Assembly: GCA_036004405.1 (NCBI GenBank) | Contig: DASYRM010000055.1 | Location: 1 to 8,895, forward strand | Length of the DNA stretch: 8,895 nucleotides | Source: DASYRM01 sp036004405 | GTDB taxonomy: Bacteria; Acidobacteriota; Vicinamibacteria; Vicinamibacterales; UBA2999 | Reading direction: 5' to 3' | Part shown: positions 1 to 5,605 of the stretch, one piece after another | Layout: every line of letters starts with the position of its first letter | Position numbering within the stretch: the first letter of the stretch is position 1 | The notes under the pieces: model-generated | Told to the model about the DNA's origin: nothing | Databases searched by the model: none | What the model saw: only the letters and a program-made list of their open reading frames with translations | Translations under genes and position numbers: made by a program

Positions 1-69
1 CGTAACGCTGCTGTCGTCGTCTACGATCAGCACGCGCGCGGCGGGCGAGCTGCCGGAGACACGGGACAC
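1..69 (-). CDS. Response regulator, receiver-domain N-terminus (partial, runs off the left edge)
   Basis: Only 23 codons lie in the window. From a GTG at 69 they read VSRVSGSSPAARVLIVDDDS followed by SVT. The stretch RVLIVDDDSS is the first beta strand and acidic pocket of a CheY-like receiver domain, where the paired aspartates bind Mg2+ for phosphotransfer from a histidine kinase. The phosphoacceptor Asp and any output domain lie outside the window, so the regulated process cannot be named. The GTG start is supported by a good sigma70-like promoter immediately upstream (TTGACC, 17-bp spacer, GACAAT), whose predicted start site falls at or next to the GTG, giving a leaderless mRNA. A TTG at 105 is in frame but would lie inside the -35 box. 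The gene is divergent from the pair that begins at 242. Confidence 0.72.
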   Translation of the reverse strand, partial: MSRVSGSSPAARVLIVDDDSSVT

Positions 70-76
70 GCAGGCA

Positions 77-105
77 ATTGTCGGCTCCTGAGAGAGGCGG
101 GTCAA
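77..105 (-). promoter_or_regulatory. Sigma70-like promoter of the response-regulator gene
   Basis: On the minus strand TTGACC (105-100) and GACAAT (82-77) are separated by 17 bp. Seven bases after the -10 box comes the GTG at 69, so the transcript should begin at or within a base of the start codon. This is read from the sequence; the start site itself is inferred. Confidence 0.55.
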
Positions 106-167
106 GGCGAGTGAAGGCCAAGAGCGCGGTCTGGAGCCCTAAACTGACGGGATTGGTCCTGAAGTCG

Positions 168-176
168 TGCTATATT
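168..176 (+). promoter_or_regulatory. Extended -10 promoter for the 242-1684 gene pair
   Basis: TGCTATATT is a TGn-TATATT extended -10 element, followed by CTCGGGC. No convincing -35 is seen at 17 bp. Predicted transcription starts near 183, about 59 bases ahead of the chosen start codon at 242. The block GCTATATTCTCGGGC closely resembles GCTATACTTTCGGCC in front of the VWFA-like gene at 3322 and GCTACACTATCGCCG in front of the hydrolase gene. This supports it as a true promoter and argues against using the GTG at 167, which lies inside it. Confidence 0.55.
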
Positions 177-231
177 CTCGGGCGTTTCCAGGTGAATTCA
201 GGGGTCCAGACGTCATCGAGCTCCTCGCGTC

Positions 232-236
232 GGAGG
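232..236 (+). promoter_or_regulatory. Ribosome binding site deciding the TTG start at 242
   Basis: GGAGG lies 5 bases ahead of TTG 242. It is the best Shine-Dalgarno match near the 5' end of this reading frame and selects TTG over the upstream GTG at 167, which lies within the -10 box. Confidence 0.55.
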
Positions 237-241
237 TTGTA

Positions 242-967
242 TTGAGCCCTATTCTCGTGCGGCCAGTGCGCGAGCAGCTCGAGCACGATCGAGTCATCCG
301 CCTGCTGCAGGCGAAATACAAGAGAAAGTTCGACGTCGCCATCAATCCCGGGAACGAGCAGACTGCCCCCGTCGGCAGCGGCCCCTTGCCCTGGTATCCC
401 GATCTGGTGCTGCAGGAGCGCGGCCGCAAGATCGTGGGCGTCGTCGAGGTGGAGACCGCCGAGTCGGTCAACAACCTCGAGGCGATGTCCCAGTGGGTGG
501 CGTTCGGCAAGCTCCGGGCGCAGTTTCACCTCTACGTCCCGGCGTCTGCCATCGACAACACGCGCCGCCTCTGTGTCGACCTTGGCATTTCGGTCGCCGA
601 GATCTGGGCGTATCACTCGATTGGCGACCAGCTGCGGTTCACCCTGGTCCAGAAGACGGGGCCCGGCCTGCCGAAGGGATCGCCAGAACCGCGGACGAGC
701 GCACCGAAGGCGGCCGTGAACGGCTCATCCGCCAAGCCGGTGGACAAGACTCCGGCCGCCAAGCCCGCCGTCGTGAAGAAGGCCAAGGCCGCCGCCCCGC
801 CTTCTAAGCCAGCAGCGCCTGCCAAGAAGGTGGTGGCTGCCAAGAAGAGCGCGCCCGCTCCCGCCAAGCCGGCTGCCAAGAAGACCGCCAAGCCCGCCGC
901 CGCCCCGAAGGTCGCCAACGGCAAGAAGAAGGCCGCGCCTCCCGCCAAACCGGTCAAGCGCCGGTAG
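242..967 (+). CDS. Unrecognised protein: PD-(D/E)XK nuclease-like domain with a histone-H1-like Lys/Ala/Pro tail
   Basis: The product is a soluble protein of 241 residues with no signal peptide. Residues 1-138 look like a folded alpha/beta domain: helix (EQLEHDRVIRLLQAKYKRKF, 11-30), WYPDLVL with P53-D54, then a strand KIVGVVEVE with E69-V70-E71, a helix with Q84-W85, and a strand FHLYVP (95-100). The order Asp...Glu-x-Glu/strand/helix/strand matches the PD-(D/E)XK nuclease fold, with Glu in place of the usual Lys; this is inference from motif order only. Residues 150-241 are almost entirely Lys, Ala, Pro and Val, with repeated AKK/KPAA units and a KPVKRR end, as in histone-H1-like bacterial tails that bind nucleic acid and are disordered. 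The TTG start at 242 is preceded by GGAGG (232-236) at a 5-base spacing; the GTG at 167 overlaps the promoter. The next gene follows after 6 bases, so the two are probably cotranscribed. A nonenzymatic DNA-binding role is an alternative. Confidence 0.72.
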   Translation: MSPILVRPVREQLEHDRVIRLLQAKYKRKFDVAINPGNEQTAPVGSGPLPWYPDLVLQERGRKIVGVVEVETAESVNNLEAMSQWVAFGKLRAQFHLYVPASAIDNTRRLCVDLGISVAEIWAYHSIGDQLRFTLVQKTGPGLPKGSPEPRTSAPKAAVNGSSAKPVDKTPAAKPAVVKKAKAAAPPSKPAAPAKKVVAAKKSAPAPAKPAAKKTAKPAAAPKVANGKKKAAPPAKPVKRR

Positions 968-973
968 ACGTCC

Positions 974-1684
974 GTGCCCTTTCTGCGCGTCATCCGCGAC
1001 AAGCGGGGGTACGAGACCACCTACTTGATGCACTGGTTTCAGGACAACGGGCGGCAGCGCTCGCGCATCCTGTATGCCTTCCGCTCTCCGTCTGGCACCC
1101 GCGTCGGACGCGACGCGCTCGACCCCGGCTTGATGCGGCAGCTCGAGCTCCAGAACCCCGGCATCCCGTTCGACTGGAAGGCCGTGCTGGCGGAGAAGCA
1201 GGTGATCGAGCCCTCGACGGAGCTCCGGCGGCGGCGTCCGAAAAAGGGCGAGGAGCCCAAGGCCGCCGCGCCTGCCCCGGTCGCGCCGGCTCCGCCTGCC
1301 GCACCCAAGGCGGAGCCGGCGGCCGCCTCTCAGCTCCCCAGGCCGATGATTCCCGCGGCGCTCGAGGGGCTGACGCCCGAGGATCGCGTGGCGTTTCTCG
1401 AGCATTGGTATCCCATCGTCCGCGAGCGGGTCGATCGCCGTGCGTCGGATCCCGATCGGCATGCCGCTCTGTTGTCGCTGGCCGAGCGCATGAACACCGC
1501 CGGGTGGGCGCCCGAAGAGGTGGAGTTGAAGCTGCAGCAGGCGGCTGAGGCGCTCGAGCGGCTGTCTCACGTCTTCGCACGGCGCCGCCGGCGCCCACGG
1601 CGCCGGCCTGCGGAGAGCCCGGCGCCGGAGTCGCCGCCGGCCGGCAGCGACTCCGGCGAAGACGACGGAGACGGCGAAGACTAA
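974..1684 (+). CDS. Unrecognised three-part protein with basic and acidic C-terminal tail
   Basis: The product is 236 residues, cytosolic, with no signal or membrane segment; I do not recognise a named family. Residues 1-85 form a compact region (LRVIRDKRGYETTYLMHWFQ at 4-23, then RQRSRILYAFRSPSGTRVGRDALD, then PGIPFDWKAVL) that looks like an RNA- or DNA-binding beta/alpha domain, though that is a guess. Residues 86-125 are a Lys/Glu then Pro/Ala linker. Residues 131-200 are predicted helical (LTPEDRVAFLEHWYPIVRER; EEVELKLQQAAEALERL). Residues 203-212 are nearly all Arg (RRRRRPRRRP), and the last dozen are acidic (DSGEDDGDGED). The GTG start at 974 lies 6 bases after the TAG of the previous gene with no clear Shine-Dalgarno, which suggests translational coupling. 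The protein is probably a functional partner of the upstream protein, since both combine a small domain with long charged tails. The TAA overlaps the stop codon of the convergent hydrolase gene. Confidence 0.7.
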   Translation: MPFLRVIRDKRGYETTYLMHWFQDNGRQRSRILYAFRSPSGTRVGRDALDPGLMRQLELQNPGIPFDWKAVLAEKQVIEPSTELRRRRPKKGEEPKAAAPAPVAPAPPAAPKAEPAAASQLPRPMIPAALEGLTPEDRVAFLEHWYPIVRERVDRRASDPDRHAALLSLAERMNTAGWAPEEVELKLQQAAEALERLSHVFARRRRRPRRRPAESPAPESPPAGSDSGEDDGDGED

Positions 1685-2766
1685 TCGGTCGTCCGCGTCA
1701 GCCCCAGCGCCTGGATGCGGCGTGCCAGGATTGCCGCGAGCTTGCCACCGCCGCTCCTCGACAGATGCCCTTCGTCCACGAAATCGTCGTTGTTCCAGGG
1801 CGCGTGGAGCGGCTCTTCCACGAAAACGCACGCCGGCTCGCCTGGCGCGCAGACGCCAGCCAGGAGTCCGTTGAAGTCGCGCATGAGCGCCGGCAGCGCC
1901 GCGCTGGTCACGTATGGCGTCCAGCCACCGCGCTCGCCGGCGCGCGCCAGCGCCTCCGCGTTCAGCACCTGCGGCACGAACAGCGCTGTCATCCCGAACC
2001 GGCCCGAGAGCGCCTTCAGCGTGCGGAGGTTGCGGACGTAGATGCGATCGACGTCGGGGTCACGCTGGTTCGACGGCGGCTGTGCGGCCGCGCTGATCGG
2101 CACACCCGCTGCCTGCCCTAGCAGACGCATCACGAACGAGTAGCGCGCCGCCCGTTCGAGCAGCGACGCGCGGTCGTGGGGCGGCGGCAGGAGCGTGTCG
2201 ACCTGCGTCATCCCGTGGCCGTAGTAGTCGCTCGCGAAGGCGGGCCAGTGATAGTTGCGGATGTCGTTCCAGCCTTCGTAGAAGATCACCACGCGCGCGC
2301 CGCTCTCGGGCACGAGCAGCGACATCTGGATGATGTTCTCGGCCGTCGTGTAGCCGGGCACACCGAAGTTGACCACGGCGTAGCGGTCCCCCAGCGCCTG
2401 CTGCAGTTGCCACGGCCAGGTGTCGGCGTCGGTGACGCGCGTGCCAAACGTCGTGGAGCCTCCGACGACGGCGACGGCGATGGCGCCGGCGCGGGGCGGG
2501 GCGGCCGCGGTGACGCGCGTGTGCAGCGGGGTGGTCGAAATCGTGGCGCCGTCCTGCTCGATCCGGATGCCGGCGCGGGGGCGCGCCACCAGATAGGGAT
2601 GCGGTTCGAAGACAGCGGCGCTCGCCTGTGCCGCCTGCAGATACTCGAGTGCCCGCTGGTGAAGGAATGCGCCGTGGTTCCAGCGGTACGCCAGCTGACC
2701 GCCGACCTCGATCGTGGCGATCAACGCGGCAAATACCAGCAGGTTCGCTGCAATCGTGCGCTTCAG
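1681..2766 (-). CDS. Membrane-anchored SGNH/GDSL-type hydrolase
   Basis: The product is about 361 residues, probably an esterase or acyl hydrolase facing the periplasm and held by one N-terminal helix. Counting from CTG 2766, KRTIAANLLVFAALIATI (2-19) is a short positive end plus a membrane segment. The SGNH blocks follow in order: GGST with nucleophile Ser104, Gly135 in NFGVPGYT, GWND with Asn167, and DEGH with Asp331 and catalytic His334. The spacing fits the superfamily, whose members remove acetyl or acyl groups from glycans and lipids; the substrate cannot be read here. Start choice is uncertain. TTG 2724 is the first conventional start but would cut the membrane helix in half. The reading frame stays open upstream, and a CTG at 2766 lies 9 bases after GGAGG (2780-2776), just behind a plausible promoter. 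The stop codon overlaps the end of the convergent gene 974-1684, leaving no room for a separate terminator. Confidence 0.85.
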   Translation of the reverse strand: MKRTIAANLLVFAALIATIEVGGQLAYRWNHGAFLHQRALEYLQAAQASAAVFEPHPYLVARPRAGIRIEQDGATISTTPLHTRVTAAAPPRAGAIAVAVVGGSTTFGTRVTDADTWPWQLQQALGDRYAVVNFGVPGYTTAENIIQMSLLVPESGARVVIFYEGWNDIRNYHWPAFASDYYGHGMTQVDTLLPPPHDRASLLERAARYSFVMRLLGQAAGVPISAAAQPPSNQRDPDVDRIYVRNLRTLKALSGRFGMTALFVPQVLNAEALARAGERGGWTPYVTSAALPALMRDFNGLLAGVCAPGEPACVFVEEPLHAPWNNDDFVDEGHLSRSGGGKLAAILARRIQALGLTRTTD

Positions 2767-2791
2767 GGCCGGGGGCCTCCAACCCGGCGAT

Positions 2792-2797
2792 AGTGTA
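2792..2797 (-). promoter_or_regulatory. -10 box of the hydrolase gene
   Basis: On the minus strand GCTACACTATCGCCG contains TACACT (2797-2792) and resembles the promoters at 168 and 3305. Predicted start is near 2785, followed at once by GGAGG (2780-2776). It lies in the 63-bp gap after rpiB, so the hydrolase need not depend on rpiB transcription. Confidence 0.4.
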
Positions 2798-2829
2798 GCG
2801 CCGACGGCCGGAGAGCCCGGCCGGACGTC

Positions 2830-3294
2830 TTACTCGACGCGATCGGCACTGTAACGGCGTTCGAAGGCGAGCACTTTGTCGAGCCGCCGCCGATGGCGGG
2901 GCTCGCCGGAGAACGTCGCACCCAGGAAGGACACGGCGATCTCCTGGGCCAGGGCGGCGCCGATGACGCGAGAGCCGATGCACAACACGTTCATGTCGTC
3001 ATGCTCCACGGCCTGGTGCGCGGTGTAAGTGTCGTGACACACCGCCGCCCGGATGCCGGGAAACTTGTTCGCGGCAATCGAGACACCGGCGCCGCTGCCG
3101 CAGACGATAATGCCGCGCTCGGCGTCGCCGTTGCGCAGCGCCTGCGCCACGGACTCAGCCGCGTCGGGGTAGTCGCAGGGGGCGGTGGAGTGCGTGCCCA
3201 GGTCCAGCACGGCGTGCCCCTTCTGGCCAAGAATTGCGGCCAAATCCCGCTTCAATTCGTAGCCGGCGTGGTCGGAGCTGAGGGCCAGGCGCAT
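2830..3294 (-). CDS. rpiB: Ribose-5-phosphate isomerase B (RpiB/LacAB family)
   Basis: This 154-residue cytosolic enzyme interconverts ribulose 5-phosphate and ribose 5-phosphate in the nonoxidative pentose phosphate pathway. Length and sequence fit the family end to end. SDHAGYELK (7-15) is the N-terminal signature with Asp8-His9. VCGSGAGVSIAANKFPGIRA (64-83) holds the catalytic Cys65 and the phosphate-binding glycines. HDDMN with His98 matches the base/acid region of the E. coli enzyme (HNDTN). GSRVIG follows at 107-112. All key residues seem present, so it should be active; some relatives act on allose or galactose 6-phosphate, which cannot be excluded. The ATG at 3294 lies only 27 bp from the ATG of the divergent VWFA-like gene, has no Shine-Dalgarno, and a TATAGC box (3311-3306) sits about 12 bases upstream, so the mRNA probably has almost no leader. 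Confidence 0.95.
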   Translation of the reverse strand: MRLALSSDHAGYELKRDLAAILGQKGHAVLDLGTHSTAPCDYPDAAESVAQALRNGDAERGIIVCGSGAGVSIAANKFPGIRAAVCHDTYTAHQAVEHDDMNVLCIGSRVIGAALAQEIAVSFLGATFSGEPRHRRRLDKVLAFERRYSADRVE

Positions 3295-3321
3295 CGCGCA
3301 AGACTGCTATACTTTCGGCCT
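3295..3321. promoter_or_regulatory. Divergent 27-bp promoter region between rpiB and the VWFA-like gene
   Basis: The plus strand carries TGCTATACT (3305-3313), a perfect TGn-TATACT extended -10 box. The minus strand of the same bases reads TATAGC (3311-3306). Predicted starts fall near 3320 and 3299, 2 and 5 bases from the two ATG codons. The two promoters share their -10 bases, so the two polymerases should compete. No -35 is evident on either strand. The plus-strand box is convincing; the minus-strand one is weak. Confidence 0.55.
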
Positions 3322-4593
3322 ATGCGCAACACCATCCGGTTCGTCGCGGTTGCTGCTCTCGCGCTCCTGGTGACCTCCGGTTCCGGGTCGCGCGACACGG
3401 TCTACGCGCAGGCGCGGCCGGCCGCTCCGGTTCTTCAAGACCAGGGGCGCCCCGACTTCCGGGTCAGCGTCGATCTGATCACGACCGACATGATCGCGCG
3501 CGATCAGAAGAACGATCAGTTCATCGCCGACCTCAAGCCGGAAGAGATCGAAATCTACGAAGACGGCGTCAAGCAGAAGATCGCCTCGATCGAGCTGGTG
3601 CACGGCGGGCGTGCCTACAGCGTGATCGCGCCGCCGCCAGCGCCGGTACAGGAAGGGATCATCCTGCCGCGCAACAAGCCGACGAACGACACCGCCGGCC
3701 GCGTCTTCATCATCTTCATCGACGACCTGCACCTCGACTTCCGCCAGACGCCGCGGACGCGCAAGCTGCTGCAGGACATGCTGAAGAACCTGATCCACGA
3801 CGGCGACATGTTCGGGATCACTACCACCGGCACCTCGTCGCTCTCGATTCAGCTCACCTACGACCGGCAGGTGCTCGACTCCGCCGTGTCGCGCGTGACG
3901 GGCAACGCGCTCAAGCCGAAAGAGATCATCGAGGGCTCGCAGGGCTCGAACGGGCCCACGGAGCTGCGCCACCGCGCGCACGTGGCGTTCTCCACCGCCT
4001 ACGACCTGATGAAGAACCTCGAGCGGCTGCAGAACCGCCGGAAGGCGGTCATCTACATCAGCAGCGGCTACGACTTCAATCCGTTCGAGAAGGGGCGGCT
4101 CGAAGAGACCGCCCGCCGCTGGCACGTGGACAACGCCGACGACCTGCAGAGCGACCCGTTCTACCGCAACCAGCAGAGCTCACAGGCCCTGGCCGAGGCG
4201 GACCTCGTTCGCGAGCTGGCCGAGCTGACGCGCGCGGCCAACCGCGCCAACGCCACGCTCTACACGATCGACCCGCGCGGCCTGGTCGCCGGTCAGGACA
4301 TCGACGAGGAAGTGGACATCCAGGACTGGAACGCCTACCTGCGCGAAAGCCAGGACAGTCTGCGGGTGCTGGCGGAAGAGACCGGCGGGATTGCCGTCGT
4401 CAACCAGAACGACTTCAACAAGGCGCTGAAGAAGATCGACAACGAGACCAGCGACTACTACGTGATCGGCTACTACTCGAGCAACCCCGATCCGCTGAAG
4501 CGCACGCGGAAGCTCGACGTCAAGGTGACCCGCCCGAACATCAACGTGGTCGCGCGGACGTCGTACACCTTGCGACCTCTCCCCGGGCGTTGA
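3322..4593 (+). CDS. Secreted VWFA-related Acidobacterial-domain protein
   Basis: This 423-residue exported protein matches in layout the 'VWFA-related Acidobacterial domain' family, which is expanded in Acidobacteriota and has no settled function. The signal peptide is MRNTIRF plus a hydrophobic run (8-17) with a likely signal-peptidase site after A-Q-A31. A beta-rich segment with FIADLKPEEIEIYEDGVKQK (67-86) resembles the N-terminal part typical of the family. The VWA-like core starts at FIIFIDDLHLDF (129-140), where DDLHLD stands in place of the classical DxSxS metal site, followed by ITTTGTSSLSIQ (166-177) and VIYISSGYDF (243-252). The C-terminus YYVIGYYSSN...RKLDVKVTRP is the family's closing signature. 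Start ATG 3322 is nearly leaderless, behind a TGCTATACT box. The same frame is open upstream opposite rpiB, but nothing there is protein-like and the signal peptide fixes the start. Metal binding is doubtful without the DxSxS residues. Confidence 0.9.
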   Translation: MRNTIRFVAVAALALLVTSGSGSRDTVYAQARPAAPVLQDQGRPDFRVSVDLITTDMIARDQKNDQFIADLKPEEIEIYEDGVKQKIASIELVHGGRAYSVIAPPPAPVQEGIILPRNKPTNDTAGRVFIIFIDDLHLDFRQTPRTRKLLQDMLKNLIHDGDMFGITTTGTSSLSIQLTYDRQVLDSAVSRVTGNALKPKEIIEGSQGSNGPTELRHRAHVAFSTAYDLMKNLERLQNRRKAVIYISSGYDFNPFEKGRLEETARRWHVDNADDLQSDPFYRNQQSSQALAEADLVRELAELTRAANRANATLYTIDPRGLVAGQDIDEEVDIQDWNAYLRESQDSLRVLAEETGGIAVVNQNDFNKALKKIDNETSDYYVIGYYSSNPDPLKRTRKLDVKVTRPNINVVARTSYTLRPLPGR

Positions 4594-4655
4594 CGCTTCG
4601 CGTCAGCGCCCTTCGGGCGGCATCTGCCGTAACGCCTTAACGGCGTTACTTTAGA
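4591..4655. terminator. Cluster of three hairpins shared by convergent genes
   Basis: Three perfect stems lie between the VWFA-like gene and the convergent LysR gene: TGACGC/GCGTCA (4591-4596 with 4600-4605, including the stop codon), CGCCC/GGGCG (4607-4611 with 4615-4619) and GTAACGCC/GGCGTTAC (4629-4636 with 4642-4649). The last is followed by only TTTAGAT, a weak U-tract. It probably acts as a bidirectional terminator or 3' stabiliser for both transcripts; efficient intrinsic termination is not assured. Confidence 0.5.
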
Positions 4656-5574
4656 TCTCGCGCGACTCCGGTCGCACCGCCGCTTCGAGCCGGGGCTTCA
4701 CCGCCTCGGCCACTTTCATCACTTCCGCCACCATCCGCGGCAGCCGGCTCATCTTCGGATAGATCCAGCCCGTCTGCCGCGTCAGCGTGTGACCGGAGAT
4801 CCGGCTGCAGAACAGCTGCTTCTGGCGTACGTCGTCGGCCGCGGCCTGCCACGGGATGACGCTGATGCCGAGCCCGTTGCGCACCATCGCCTTGATGATC
4901 TCGACGTTCTCCGTCTCCATCACCGTGTGCGATTCGATGCGCTCGCGGGTGAAGAACTCTTCCACCAGCCGGCGGGTGATGGACCCGCTCTCGAAGAGGA
5001 TGAAGGGCTGCTTGTCGAGGTCCGCCGGCGTGATCCGCGTCTTTTTGGCCAGCGGGTGAGAGGGGTAGGTGATGAGCAGCAGCTCGTCCTGGAAGAGCGG
5101 CACCTCAACGAAGTCGGTGGCGTCAATTGGAAGTGTCACGAGGCCCAGGTCCGCTGCACCGGCACGGAGCACCGCAATCGATCGCTCGGCGCTGCCTACA
5201 GTGACCTTGAGGTCGAGGTTCGGGTGGATACGGCGCACTTCAGCCAGCAGCGCTGGGAACACGTAGAGGCAAATGGTCATGCCGCCGACGAGGCGGATGG
5301 TGCCGCGCAGCGACTCGCGCGTCTCGCTGATGGCGGCCACGGTGTCCTGAAGATCCTGAAAGACGCGATGACTCAGGCGGAGCAGCGACTCGCCCGCGGG
5401 CGTGATGCGAACCTTGCGCCCCACGCGATGGAAGACGGCCTCGCCCAGCTCCTCTTCGAGCAGGATGACCTGGCGGCTGATTGCGGACTGCGACACATGG
5501 AGCCGGTGCCCGGCGGCCGTGAACGACCCTGTCTCCGCTATCGCGCGAATGACCTCGAGCTGGCGCAAGTCCAT
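4651..5574 (-). CDS. LysR-type transcriptional regulator
   Basis: The product is 307 residues, the usual length for the family. The N-terminal winged helix-turn-helix (1-65) is MDLRQLEVIRAIAETGSFTA then AGHRLHVSQSAISRQVILLE, with HTH about 18-37 and the wing ending in RITPAGE. A linker helix follows (66-89), then a two-lobed periplasmic-binding-like effector domain (about 91-295) with GTIRLVGG, ADLGLVTLP, LLITYPSHPL and MVRNGLGISVIPW (230-242). Such proteins usually bind a small-molecule effector and control a divergent or nearby target as well as themselves. The effector cannot be read; the general look is of the CysB/CysL/CynR-like group. No divergent target lies next to it: the gene lies 31 bp downstream of the DNA methyltransferase on the same strand. 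An 8-bp inverted repeat spans its own start codon and could be an autoregulatory site. There is no strong Shine-Dalgarno. Confidence 0.93.
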   Translation of the reverse strand: MDLRQLEVIRAIAETGSFTAAGHRLHVSQSAISRQVILLEEELGEAVFHRVGRKVRITPAGESLLRLSHRVFQDLQDTVAAISETRESLRGTIRLVGGMTICLYVFPALLAEVRRIHPNLDLKVTVGSAERSIAVLRAGAADLGLVTLPIDATDFVEVPLFQDELLLITYPSHPLAKKTRITPADLDKQPFILFESGSITRRLVEEFFTRERIESHTVMETENVEIIKAMVRNGLGISVIPWQAAADDVRQKQLFCSRISGHTLTRQTGWIYPKMSRLPRMVAEVMKVAEAVKPRLEAAVRPESREI

Positions 5575-5603
5575 GCGCCAGCGTACATCTCAAAAGCGCA
5601 TGG
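5571..5603. promoter_or_regulatory. Inverted repeat over the LysR gene start, possible autoregulatory operator
   Basis: CCATGCGC (5571-5578) and GCGCATGG (5596-5603) are a perfect 8-bp inverted repeat with a 17-bp spacer. It fills the gap between the methyltransferase stop and the LysR ATG and includes that ATG. A weak -10-like GATGTA lies between the arms on the minus strand. LysR-type regulators commonly repress themselves from sites at their own promoter, though the classical box is T-N11-A, which this is not. The role is inferred. Confidence 0.35.
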
Positions 5604-5605
5604 GC

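Noticed and set aside
725..1831. A 368-codon open frame on the minus strand opposite the unknown gene pair
   Set aside because: Its translation is Arg/Gly/Leu-rich low complexity without any domain. It spans the junction of three better-supported genes and is explained by high GC.
2060..2983. A 307-codon minus-strand open frame in another frame of the hydrolase gene
   Set aside because: Arg/His/Pro-rich translation without motifs; the overlapping frame carries all SGNH blocks.
2893..3321. In-frame upstream extension of the VWFA-like protein
   Set aside because: It lies opposite rpiB, its sequence is not protein-like, and the signal peptide plus extended -10 box place the start at 3322.
3289..3327. 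GCGCAT/ATGCGC inverted repeat across the rpiB and VWFA-like start codons
   Set aside because: It arises because both proteins begin Met-Arg with the same codons; six bases are too few to claim an operator.
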